Positions 8,353 to 15,215 of a DNA stretch of 64,000 bases are shown piece by piece. This DNA comes from a virus. A program made the position numbers and the translations under genes. The notes beneath the pieces were generated by a model. It worked only from the letters and a program-made list of their open reading frames with translations. It was not told the origin of the DNA and did not search any database. The DNA lies in the IMG/VR virus record IMGVR_UViG_3300047483_000490, positions 1 to 64,000 of that record; one strand, 5' to 3'. Position 1 is the first letter of the stretch, and the number at the start of each line of letters is the position of its first letter.

Positions 8353-8866
8353 AAACAGAATTGAGTTACTTGATGTAATTACTGAAGGTATTTCTACACA
8401 AGAAGTATTTAAAACCATTAATTACAAGAACCAATCTGAAGACAAGATTATTCAATTCATATTTCCACACTTGGTTGAAGAGCTAACACAGTGGGTTATG
8501 GAAAAGAAAAGCTTGCCTAAAAATTTGGCTAGAGAAAAAGCAAAAACCATGTTGAGATGGGAAGGCAATGTTAATACAACAGTGCACCAAATGATTTTCA
8601 TGGGAACAGCAAACAGGCCAGATATGGTCGTTGAAGCTGACGGATTAAGAATCGCTATTGAATTTAAAAAAGGTGATAGAGGTTCAGATCTTAGAAGTGG
8701 ATTCGGACAAAGCATGATTTATTCTACATCATTTGATTTTGTACTCTATTTATTTATTGATACGTCAGTAGATTCTAGAATTGCAAATGCAAGTAATGGA
8801 ATAATAGAACAAAAATTCACAGAAGATCTGTGGAACAATTTTAACATCAAATTCGTCATAGTTTAA
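8330..8866 (+). CDS. PD-(D/E)XK nuclease-like protein
   Basis: 178 residues. RPDMVVEADGLRIAIEFKKG (about residues 92-111) matches the Asp...Glu-x-Lys core of PD-(D/E)XK nucleases, followed by a helix with a conserved Gln-like segment (FGQSMIYS). The N-terminal helical part may bind DNA. Starts within the previous gene; stop overlaps the next start by 1 bp. Confidence 0.65.
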   Translation: MKLSSKSKNRIELLDVITEGISTQEVFKTINYKNQSEDKIIQFIFPHLVEELTQWVMEKKSLPKNLAREKAKTMLRWEGNVNTTVHQMIFMGTANRPDMVVEADGLRIAIEFKKGDRGSDLRSGFGQSMIYSTSFDFVLYLFIDTSVDSRIANASNGIIEQKFTEDLWNNFNIKFVIV

Positions 8867-9405
8867 TGAAATTATTTCTAACAGGAAACTTACAGTTTGG
8901 TCGTCCATCGGCGATTAGACAATTTAAAAGACCATTCTCTTCAGTAGAAGAAATGAATGAGACTTTAATTGAAAATTGGAATTCAGTCGTAAATACAGAA
9001 GACGTTGTTTATGTCTTAGGTAATTTCGCATGGGACCCAACAACAGCTGAAGAAACTTTACAAAAGTTAAATGGCCTAATTGTTATAGTACCTGGAGAAA
9101 TTGACGAACCGATACAAGAAATAGAAGCTCGTAAAATTATGCCTTCAAATGCAAAACTAATTGAAGGCATATTTACAGCTGATGCTGACAAAATTACAGT
9201 GTCTTATTGGCCTTTACAAGAATGGCCAAATAAATCCAAAGGACACTATTCCTTCTTTGGCTATCCTAGCCCAAAATACAAAACAGACCATAAAAAGAAA
9301 ATGGTCAATGTTGCTTGTGACTTCTGGGGTTATAAACCTCAAGCCTTGAGTTCTATAATGTCTTTATTTGATGACATTCAGGACATAGATGTAGAAAAAA
9401 AGTAA
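8866..9405 (+). CDS. degenerate metallophosphoesterase paralogue
   Basis: 179 residues with the layout of the phage calcineurin-like phosphoesterase at 14073, but every metal ligand block is altered: TSDTHYNH becomes LTGNLQFG, HLGDW becomes VLGNF, LGNHD becomes VPGEID, MSHYP becomes VSYWP, and VHGHIH becomes FGYPSP. The fold appears kept and the active site lost, which suggests a binding or regulatory role. Strong conservation of spacing argues against simple decay. Confidence 0.65.
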   Translation: MKLFLTGNLQFGRPSAIRQFKRPFSSVEEMNETLIENWNSVVNTEDVVYVLGNFAWDPTTAEETLQKLNGLIVIVPGEIDEPIQEIEARKIMPSNAKLIEGIFTADADKITVSYWPLQEWPNKSKGHYSFFGYPSPKYKTDHKKKMVNVACDFWGYKPQALSSIMSLFDDIQDIDVEKK

Positions 9406-9424
9406 ACTTTTTTGCTTTTTTATC

Positions 9425-9475
9425 ATAAAATATTTTTTTATGTCAAATATTAGTTGTATATTTGACTTATAATTA
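9425..9475 (+). promoter_or_regulatory. phage promoter before sigma-factor gene
   Basis: AAAATATTTTTTTATGTCAAA then TATATTTGACTTATAATT. This copy has the exact Bacteroidota -7 form TATATTTG. The sigma gene thus carries the motif family it may recognise. Confidence 0.8.
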
Positions 9476-9490
9476 AAAAACAAACAAAAT

Positions 9491-10090
9491 ATGTTAAACT
9501 ACAGAGAACTTACAGAGAATTTTTTAGAGACAAAATCAGAAAAAGATTTTACAGCGCTTTATCGCAAAGTTAAACCAGGATTAAAATCTTATATTAATAA
9601 AATTGTCAAAGATAGTGAAGCGACTGAGGATATTGTAGGAAATACATTAACAAAGATGTGGACTAAGATTGATCAATATGATCCACAATATCAAATTACA
9701 ACATGGTTATATCGTATTGCATTTAACGAATGTTTAGGTTACATCAATGAACGTAATAAGAAAACTTCTTTAAACAAATTAGCTGAATTTGGTATTGAAG
9801 TTGGTGATGAAGGTTTTATCGGTGGAGATATTTCTCAATTGATCGAAGATTCTGAACTTAAAACAGAACAAGATTGGTTAGATGAAGATCAAGATTTACA
9901 AAATCAATATACTGGAGCTTTAAAGGCTATTCAGTCTTTGAAACCAATTTATCGTGATATTGTAATTGATCGCTTACTTAACAATATGAAGTATGAAGAT
10001 ATTGCAGACAAGTATGATTTACCTTTGCAAACTATCAAAAACCGTATTTTAAGAGGTAAGCGTATTATCACTGAAGAATTAGAAAAATAA
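9491..10090 (+). CDS. ECF-like RNA polymerase sigma factor
   Basis: 199 residues. Region 2 spans about 15-95 (DFTALYRKVKPGLKSYI, the ITTWLYRIAFNECL helix typical of region 2.4/2.5). Region 4 is at the C-terminus (YRDIVIDRLL...YEDIADKYDLPLQTIKNRI), a helix-turn-helix for the upstream promoter element. There is no region 1 or 3, as in ECF sigmas. It likely directs host RNA polymerase to a class of phage promoters, perhaps the AAATATTTTTTTATGTCAAA set found sixteen times (three in a terminator-fused form) in this window. Confidence 0.9.
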   Translation: MLNYRELTENFLETKSEKDFTALYRKVKPGLKSYINKIVKDSEATEDIVGNTLTKMWTKIDQYDPQYQITTWLYRIAFNECLGYINERNKKTSLNKLAEFGIEVGDEGFIGGDISQLIEDSELKTEQDWLDEDQDLQNQYTGALKAIQSLKPIYRDIVIDRLLNNMKYEDIADKYDLPLQTIKNRILRGKRIITEELEK

Positions 10091-10269
10091 TGAGTTACGT
10101 ATTTTGTTATTGGGATGACCCCGTAATTTATAGAAATGACAGAGAAACCAAGAATAATAATAGTCTATCGAGTATCGAGCAGAAGCAAGAAACACCAGTT
10201 GATGATTCTGGAGAATACGAACGTGGACGACATATTATCAACGACCAAGAGAAAACCAGTAATTCCTAA
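10090..10269 (+). CDS. small ORF coupled to sigma gene
   Basis: 59 codons; its ATG overlaps the sigma stop (TAATG). The first 15 residues are aromatic (MSYVFCYWDDPVIY), the rest polar. It overlaps the 71-aa ORF at 10136 in another frame. Either could be real, or both parts of one gene joined by a frameshift. Confidence 0.4.
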   Translation: MSYVFCYWDDPVIYRNDRETKNNNSLSSIEQKQETPVDDSGEYERGRHIINDQEKTSNS

Positions 10270-10351
10270 TGAATGGGAACTCGATGAGATTTGTGTAGGT
10301 TATTCTGAAGCAACAGTCAATTCATATAAAAAGAAATACAAAATAAAATGA
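10136..10351 (+). CDS. small ORF overlapping 10090-10269
   Basis: 71 codons; the second half (NEWELDEICVGYSEATVNSY) looks protein-like and extends beyond the overlapping frame. Its TGA overlaps the next ATG by 3 bases, as expected for a coupled gene. Function unknown. Confidence 0.45.
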   Translation: MTEKPRIIIVYRVSSRSKKHQLMILENTNVDDILSTTKRKPVIPNEWELDEICVGYSEATVNSYKKKYKIK

Positions 10352-10503
10352 TAAAAATAGATCACATGACTCAATCTGGCCAAATTTATCTAATACCAAC
10401 TATTAGAGTAACTCATGATAAATTCCTATATGGTTTTTATAATATTGAATTTTGGTGGTTGAAATGGGGCTTTGAAATTATTTTAAATAAAATGAAACAT
10501 TAA
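10348..10503 (+). CDS. small protein, 51 aa
   Basis: Starts in the stop of the preceding frame (ATGA). The C-terminal half is aromatic and hydrophobic (YGFYNIEFWWLKWGFEIIL) and may lie at a membrane. Function unknown. Confidence 0.5.
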   Translation: MIKIDHMTQSGQIYLIPTIRVTHDKFLYGFYNIEFWWLKWGFEIILNKMKH

Positions 10504-10543
10504 GATTTATTCTAATATAACTAACATCTAAAAACAAAAAACA

Positions 10544-11974
10544 ATGAACTTAGTAGACGCTTTAAGACAAGAAGACATTTTAACAGAAAATGGTATGGCA
10601 ACTAATTCAACTTCGTTGAATGCATGTGTCGATTTATTTTTTAACATTGGTGCAATGAGAGGCCAAGACAAACAACGTTTGATCGCAACCTTTTCGAAAG
10701 CATTTAATGAAGATCCGAAGCGTGCTATGAAACTTTTGTTTTGGGCCAGAGATGTTAGAGGTGGTGCAGGTGAACGTCAAGTCTTCAAAGATATTTTAGT
10801 TTACTTAGCTGAAACTCATGATTTGGCTTTAAAACCAAACTTAGGCTTAATTGCAGAGTATGGTCGTTTTGATGACTTACTAACTTTAGTAGGAACTTAT
10901 TTAGAAAATGATGCTTTGCAAATTATTGCAGATGCTCTTAAATCTGAAAATGGTTTATGTGCAAAATGGATGCCACGTAAAGGTCAAGTAGCTGAAAAGT
11001 TACGTGCATTCTTGAAATTGTCACCAAAACAATATCGTAAAACTTTAGTTAATTTAACTAACGTTGTTGAAACTAAAATGTGTGCTAAAGAATGGGATTC
11101 TATTGAATTCGGTAAATTACCATCAGTGGCTTCAGCACGATACCAAAAAGCTTTCGGTAAAAATGCTTACGAAAGTTATTCAGCTTATATCCAATCCTTA
11201 GTGAAAGGTGAAGCTAAGATTAATGCAGGCGCAGTTTATCCTTATGATGTTGTAAAATCATTAACACACGGAAATGCAGCAGTAGCAAACGAACAATGGA
11301 AAGCCCTTCCAAATTACTTAGAAGGAGCAAACGATATGATTTTACCAGTGGTAGATGTTTCTGGTTCTATGTCTTGCTCTGCAGGAGGTAGTAAAACAGT
11401 AACATGTATGGATGTTGCAATCTCTTTAGGTCTTTATATTTCTGAAAGAAATGAAGGTCCTTTCAAAGATGCATTTATTACATTTTCAAACAATCCACAG
11501 TTACAAGTACTAAGTGGTTCATTGCAAGATCGCTACGCACAGATGTTATGTTCCGATTGGGGAATGTCAACAAATCTCGAGGCGACCTTCAAGCTGATCT
11601 TAGATCAGGCCACTAAACATAAATTGTCTCAAGACAAGATGCCAAATAAAGTTCTGATCTTGTCAGATATGGAATTTAATGCAGCAACTAGATCTAGCGG
11701 ATGGAGAAATACCGGATCAGATTGGAATCCAACTGCTCAACAAATGATTGAGAAAATGTACGAAGATGCAGGTTACAAAATGCCTCAAATCGTTTATTGG
11801 AACATTCAATCCAGAAATGGTGGAGTGCCAGTAGCATTTGACAAAGCAGGAACTGCATTAGTGTCAGGATTCTCTCCAGCAATTATGACAAGTTTACTTG
11901 GAGGAGATATTGAGTCTCCACAACAAATCATGGATAAAACAATCTTGAGCGAGAGATACGCTCCAATTGTTTAA
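10544..11974 (+). CDS. Ro60-like vWA RNA-binding protein (DUF2828 type)
   Basis: 476 residues. The N-terminal helical-repeat half begins with the DUF2828 signature (TENGMATNSTSLNACVDLFF; then LLFWARDVRGGAGERQ). The C-terminal half is a von Willebrand A domain with an intact MIDAS, DVSGS at 271-275. Helical repeats plus vWA is the architecture of Ro60/TROVE proteins, which bind Y RNAs and misfolded RNA and assist RNA decay or repair. DUF2828 is a separate family, so RNA binding is inferred from architecture and from the structured RNA placed 16 bp downstream, as Y RNAs often are. Not an enzyme by sequence. Confidence 0.75.
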   Translation: MNLVDALRQEDILTENGMATNSTSLNACVDLFFNIGAMRGQDKQRLIATFSKAFNEDPKRAMKLLFWARDVRGGAGERQVFKDILVYLAETHDLALKPNLGLIAEYGRFDDLLTLVGTYLENDALQIIADALKSENGLCAKWMPRKGQVAEKLRAFLKLSPKQYRKTLVNLTNVVETKMCAKEWDSIEFGKLPSVASARYQKAFGKNAYESYSAYIQSLVKGEAKINAGAVYPYDVVKSLTHGNAAVANEQWKALPNYLEGANDMILPVVDVSGSMSCSAGGSKTVTCMDVAISLGLYISERNEGPFKDAFITFSNNPQLQVLSGSLQDRYAQMLCSDWGMSTNLEATFKLILDQATKHKLSQDKMPNKVLILSDMEFNAATRSSGWRNTGSDWNPTAQQMIEKMYEDAGYKMPQIVYWNIQSRNGGVPVAFDKAGTALVSGFSPAIMTSLLGGDIESPQQIMDKTILSERYAPIV

Positions 11975-11985
11975 GATATATAAAG
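11974..11985 (+). promoter_or_regulatory. AGATATATAAAG motif before RNA element
   Basis: The motif overlaps the last base of the Ro60-like stop codon and is 6 bases from the RNA helix at 11991. The same motif lies before late-type genes at 38519, 41613 and 56312, so it may be a promoter for the RNA. Confidence 0.4.
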
Positions 11986-11990
11986 AAAAT

Positions 11991-12048
11991 TGGTTCCTTA
12001 CAGCAAACTATAAAAAGCAATCACTTAACTAGCAAACGATTGGAACCA
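11991..12048 (+). ncRNA. CAGCAA-loop RNA element A
   Basis: Helix TGGTTCC/GGAACCA encloses TTACAGCAA on the left and AGCAAACGATT on the right. It shares this frame with elements at 12052, 56537, 58110, 58261 and 58337. 58 nt; no tRNA insert. Placed directly behind the Ro60-like gene. Confidence 0.6.
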
Positions 12049-12051
12049 GGT

Positions 12052-12297
12052 GGATCGGTACAGCAAAAAGTACACACACAACTATGACAAATCTGAACAA
12101 CAGCGGAGCCAGTGGTTAGTCCCGGCATTGAAGCTGCAGATACGGTGAAGGTTAACACTAGAAAATGGACCGCCAGTCATACCACCCCAACAGGCGCAAG
12201 TAGGATGTAGTCGAAGTATAGTAGACTCTCGCGAAAGCTAAGCCGAAGACTATAAAGAGGGTTATTCTGCCGAGAAGAAAATCACGAACAACGATCC
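12052..12297 (+). ncRNA. long structured RNA, CAGCAA-loop element A2
   Basis: Helix GGATCG/CGATCC closes a 246-nt region with GTACAGCAA at its left and ACGAACAAC at its right. Inside are CAGC/GCTG with nested GCC/GGC around a D-loop-like AGTGGTTAGTC, CGGT/ACCG, and TATAGT/ACTATA. No ORF. A terminator follows at 12309. It could be the Y-RNA-like partner of the Ro60-like protein. Confidence 0.6.
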
Positions 12298-12308
12298 CGT
12301 TATAATTT

Positions 12309-12338
12309 AATCCAGGCCCGTAAGCCTGGATTTTTTTT
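12309..12338 (+). terminator. rho-independent terminator
   Basis: AATCCAGGC/GCCTGGATT stem, 6-nt loop, 8-T tail. Ends the RNA unit after the Ro60-like gene. Confidence 0.9.
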
Positions 12339-12350
12339 GTAAAAAATATA

Positions 12351-12402
12351 CGTAATTATTTTTTTATGTCAAAAAGATTTTGTATATTAGCCTTATAATT
12401 AA
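12351..12402 (+). promoter_or_regulatory. phage promoter, TATATTAGCC subtype
   Basis: TT-rich box with TATGTCAAAA, then TATATTAGCCTTATAATT; leads to the ATG at 12415. Confidence 0.75.
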
Positions 12403-12414
12403 AACACCAAGATT

Positions 12415-12579
12415 ATGACTTACAAAAATTATTTGATCGAAGAGAATGAAAATTATCATGTAGCACACCCTGAAAGTAAATATGTTTTTAGTAGTACTAC
12501 AGACTGCGATGAATCTATGGGATGTGGTCGTAGTATCGAAGAGTGTATTGAGCAAATTAACGAACGTTTAGATTTTTAA
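12415..12579 (+). CDS. small protein, 54 aa
   Basis: Acidic protein with two Cys near the centre (TTDCDESMGCG). Own promoter; next gene starts 3 bp after its stop. Function unknown. Confidence 0.6.
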   Translation: MTYKNYLIEENENYHVAHPESKYVFSSTTDCDESMGCGRSIEECIEQINERLDF

Positions 12580-12582
12580 GTT

Positions 12583-12963
12583 ATGAATTGGGAAGAAAGA
12601 AAAGCAGCCTACAAGGCAAAAGCAAAAACATTAAATGATGTACCTAAAGACCTAGCATACTTTTCAAAGTTTAACACTCTGAAAATGGCAGTGATGGAGA
12701 AGGTTGAAACTGACATTAAAGCGGGTAAAATTAAACTTGAAGATGCCAGTGAATTACATACAATTCGAGATGCTGCAGGTACCTTTGGTTTTACCGAAAG
12801 ATATGTAAATGTATTGATGGAATATGCATATCAAGAGGCAGTAATAGAAACTGCGAAAAGATTTGCATTAGAAACAAAGGCGATGAACGATGCTTACGAA
12901 AAGATCGTTGATATTATGGATGGACTAGATATGTTACCAATTAATTGTAACTGTGATTATTAA
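12583..12963 (+). CDS. hypothetical helical protein
   Basis: 126 residues, predicted helical throughout, with a basic N-terminus and a Cys-containing tail (NCNCDY). Function unknown; co-transcribed with its neighbours. Confidence 0.6.
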   Translation: MNWEERKAAYKAKAKTLNDVPKDLAYFSKFNTLKMAVMEKVETDIKAGKIKLEDASELHTIRDAAGTFGFTERYVNVLMEYAYQEAVIETAKRFALETKAMNDAYEKIVDIMDGLDMLPINCNCDY

Positions 12964-12967
12964 AGAT

Positions 12968-13132
12968 ATGGCAAAGAAGAAAAAGAACCCTGATATTGAC
13001 GGCTATCCAGAACGTCACTTAGCAGCAATGATTCGTCGAAAAATGATTCAGAAAAATCATGGCGATGAAACTAAATACGACAGAAAAGATAAAAGCTGGA
13101 AGAAAGAACTTAAAGACAAAGACAATGATTAA
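12968..13132 (+). CDS. small basic protein, 54 aa
   Basis: Lys-rich at both ends (MAKKKKNP; KSWKKELKDKDND). It overlaps the start of the next gene by 8 bp, which supports the 13125 start there. Possibly nucleic-acid binding; unknown. Confidence 0.55.
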   Translation: MAKKKKNPDIDGYPERHLAAMIRRKMIQKNHGDETKYDRKDKSWKKELKDKDND

Positions 13133-13787
13133 TAATTTAGACATAATAAAACCTTTACTAAACTTCGAAAAGAAGGGAGACTTCTATATGCTTTACGTTT
13201 TTAAACGCAAAAAGGATCAACCCGAAGGAGAAAGAGATAATCATCAATCAGTAAGAACAATCAAAACTTATTGTATTGAAAGCATTGATCATTTAGAACG
13301 CAGATATGATGAGATTATTCAACTATGTGAAATGTTTAAAGCGCGTGCATATATTCATGTGCAAAAGCAAAATCATTTTGATGTTTCTTTAAATATGATG
13401 GTTGCTTTAGCTCAAAGAATTCAAGATGGAAACAACAACCAAAAAGGCTTGTTTGATTCTGTGGTTGGTCAGATCAAGACTCAAGAAAAGAGATGGATCA
13501 TTGATTTAGACGATGTAGATGTAGTAAGTCCAGTAATGATGGCATATATTGAATATGAATGTGCTCCAATTACTAAAGTTAAATTTGACAAGGCTGGAAT
13601 GCCAATAGGTTATGAAGTTGGACCAAAAATCGAATCAATTATTCCAACTAAAAGTGGTTTTCATTTAATCACTAAGAAGTTTGATGTTATGAAGTTCAAA
13701 GAGAAATATCCAGATCTAGATATTCAAAAAAAGAATCCTACGCTGCTTTATTATCCAGACTCGTTAGATATTATGAATCATTACTAA
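13125..13787 (+). CDS. possible archaeo-eukaryotic primase (AEP)-like protein
   Basis: 220 residues from the ATG at 13125, chosen because upstream codons lie inside the previous gene. DLDD at 128-130 region (D127xD129) and a later SGFH (177-180) resemble the DxD and SxH motifs of AEP primases, with PDSLD as a possible third motif. Short for a complete primase and weak in similarity; an AEP-like polymerase or an inactive relative are both possible. Confidence 0.4.
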   Translation: MINNLDIIKPLLNFEKKGDFYMLYVFKRKKDQPEGERDNHQSVRTIKTYCIESIDHLERRYDEIIQLCEMFKARAYIHVQKQNHFDVSLNMMVALAQRIQDGNNNQKGLFDSVVGQIKTQEKRWIIDLDDVDVVSPVMMAYIEYECAPITKVKFDKAGMPIGYEVGPKIESIIPTKSGFHLITKKFDVMKFKEKYPDLDIQKKNPTLLYYPDSLDIMNHY

Positions 13788-13792
13788 AAATA

Positions 13793-13850
13793 ATTGCTTA
13801 AATATTTTTTTATGTCAAATATTAGTTGTATATTAGCCTTATAATTAAAA
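13793..13850 (+). promoter_or_regulatory. phage promoter, TATATTAGCC subtype
   Basis: TTGCTTAAATATTTTTTTAT, GTCAAA, then TATATTAGCCTTATAATT; drives 13862 and probably the two genes after it. Confidence 0.8.
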
Positions 13851-13861
13851 ACAAACTTATT

Positions 13862-14062
13862 ATGACAGATATTAAATTAGATTACAGTAAAATTAGTAAC
13901 GTTCAAGTTGGTGGTGTAGATATGCAAGATTATCCAGATTTCTGCGATGCTTATATTGAATCAGCAGATTACGGAGATCGTGAAATGACTGATGAAGAGT
14001 TAGACATTTTAAATGAAGACGGAGAATTTATCTCTATTAATGCTCACGAAAGTTTATATTAA
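13862..14062 (+). CDS. small acidic protein, 66 aa
   Basis: Start placed at 13862, just after the promoter leader; an earlier in-frame ATG at 13826 lies inside the promoter. Strongly acidic with Asp/Glu-rich C-terminal half, so a DNA-mimic or small regulator is possible but not shown. Confidence 0.6.
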   Translation: MTDIKLDYSKISNVQVGGVDMQDYPDFCDAYIESADYGDREMTDEELDILNEDGEFISINAHESLY

Positions 14063-14072
14063 AACAAGAATT

Positions 14073-14738
14073 ATGAAAATAATAGTTAACCCAGGACAAA
14101 GAGTCTTTTTTACTTCAGATACGCATTACAACCATACAAATATTTGTAGAGGTGTTTCTAAGTGGGATGGCGCTAGAGGGACTCGAGATTATGACTCCTT
14201 GAATCAAATGAACATTGACATACAAGACAATATAAATATGTTAGTTATGCCAGATGACATCTTGATTCACTTGGGTGACTGGTCTTTTGGGGGCTTTGAG
14301 TCTATTGTAGAGTTTAGAAACAAACTAAACTGTAAGAACATTCACTTGTTCTTAGGAAATCATGATCATCACATCCTTAACAACAGAGATAACGTGCAAG
14401 ATCTTTTTGCTTCTGTAAATGAGCAAAGAATGGTTACTATTGTTATGCAACCTGAGGTTAAAGGTCAAGCTGCAAAAAGATATAGATTTGTTATGAGTCA
14501 TTATCCTTTAGCTTCTTGGCAAGATATGGGACAAGGTGTTATGCACGTCCATGGTCATATTCATACACCTCACCAATTTAAACTTGGGCCAGGTAAAATG
14601 ATGGATGTTGGACTTGATGGAAACCCTGATTTTCAACCATATACAATTCAACAAGTCTTGAAACTAATAGCAGATAGACCAATACAATCATTATTAAAAC
14701 ACGAGTTCGATCATCATAACGATGCTCAGACTTGCTAA
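14073..14738 (+). CDS. calcineurin-like metallophosphoesterase
   Basis: 221 residues. All metal-binding motifs are present: SDTHYNH (D16, H18), HLGDW, LGNHDHH, MSHYP and VHGHIH. This phage family hydrolyses phosphate mono- or diesters; related enzymes remove 2',3'-cyclic phosphates. The gene at 8866 is its degenerate paralogue. The start at 14073 fits the A-rich leader and the N-terminal strand; an earlier ATG lies inside the upstream gene. Confidence 0.85.
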   Translation: MKIIVNPGQRVFFTSDTHYNHTNICRGVSKWDGARGTRDYDSLNQMNIDIQDNINMLVMPDDILIHLGDWSFGGFESIVEFRNKLNCKNIHLFLGNHDHHILNNRDNVQDLFASVNEQRMVTIVMQPEVKGQAAKRYRFVMSHYPLASWQDMGQGVMHVHGHIHTPHQFKLGPGKMMDVGLDGNPDFQPYTIQQVLKLIADRPIQSLLKHEFDHHNDAQTC

Positions 14739-14748
14739 ATAAACAAAC

Positions 14749-15135
14749 ATGAAAGAATTATTTTTATTAAGAGGTTTACCAGGTTCTGGCAAATCAACAG
14801 TTGCGAAATCTTTAGGTGGAACACATCACGAGGCAGATCATTTCTTTACAAATAAGAAAGGCGAATATAAGTTTGAGGCTGTAAAGCTTTTACAAGCTCA
14901 TAAATATTGCCAATCATCTTGTAAAGAAGACATGGAAAACGGCGAAGAACGTATTGTTATCTCAAACACATTCACACAAGAATGGGAAATGGAAACCTAT
15001 TATACTTTGGCAAAAAAGTATGGTTATATTGTTTATGCTTTAATTGTTGAAAATAGACACAATGGAGTTAACCAACATGGTGTTCCAGCAGAAAAATTAA
15101 AGCAAATGGAAGACAGATTTGAGATACAATTGTAA
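14749..15135 (+). CDS. P-loop kinase, N4BP2/polynucleotide kinase-like
   Basis: 128 residues. Walker A GLPGSGKST at 9-17 right at the N-terminus, an HHEAD substrate-binding segment, ISNTFTQEWEM and a C-terminal lid with ENRHNGVNQHGVP. This pattern is the small AAA_33/N4BP2-like kinase family, related to polynucleotide 5' kinases. It follows the phosphoesterase by 10 bp, so 5'-kinase and phosphatase functions on nucleic-acid ends may be paired. Confidence 0.7.
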   Translation: MKELFLLRGLPGSGKSTVAKSLGGTHHEADHFFTNKKGEYKFEAVKLLQAHKYCQSSCKEDMENGEERIVISNTFTQEWEMETYYTLAKKYGYIVYALIVENRHNGVNQHGVPAEKLKQMEDRFEIQL

Positions 15136-15150
15136 ATAATGCGAAAATAA

Positions 15151-15205
15151 TTGCTTAAATATTTTTTTATGTCAAATATTAGTTGTATATTTACATATAA
15201 CAAAT
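15151..15205 (+). promoter_or_regulatory. phage promoter
   Basis: TTGCTTAAATATTTTTTTAT, GTCAAA, then TATATTTACATATAA; ATG at 15216. Confidence 0.8.
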
Positions 15206-15215
15206 TAATAAAAGT

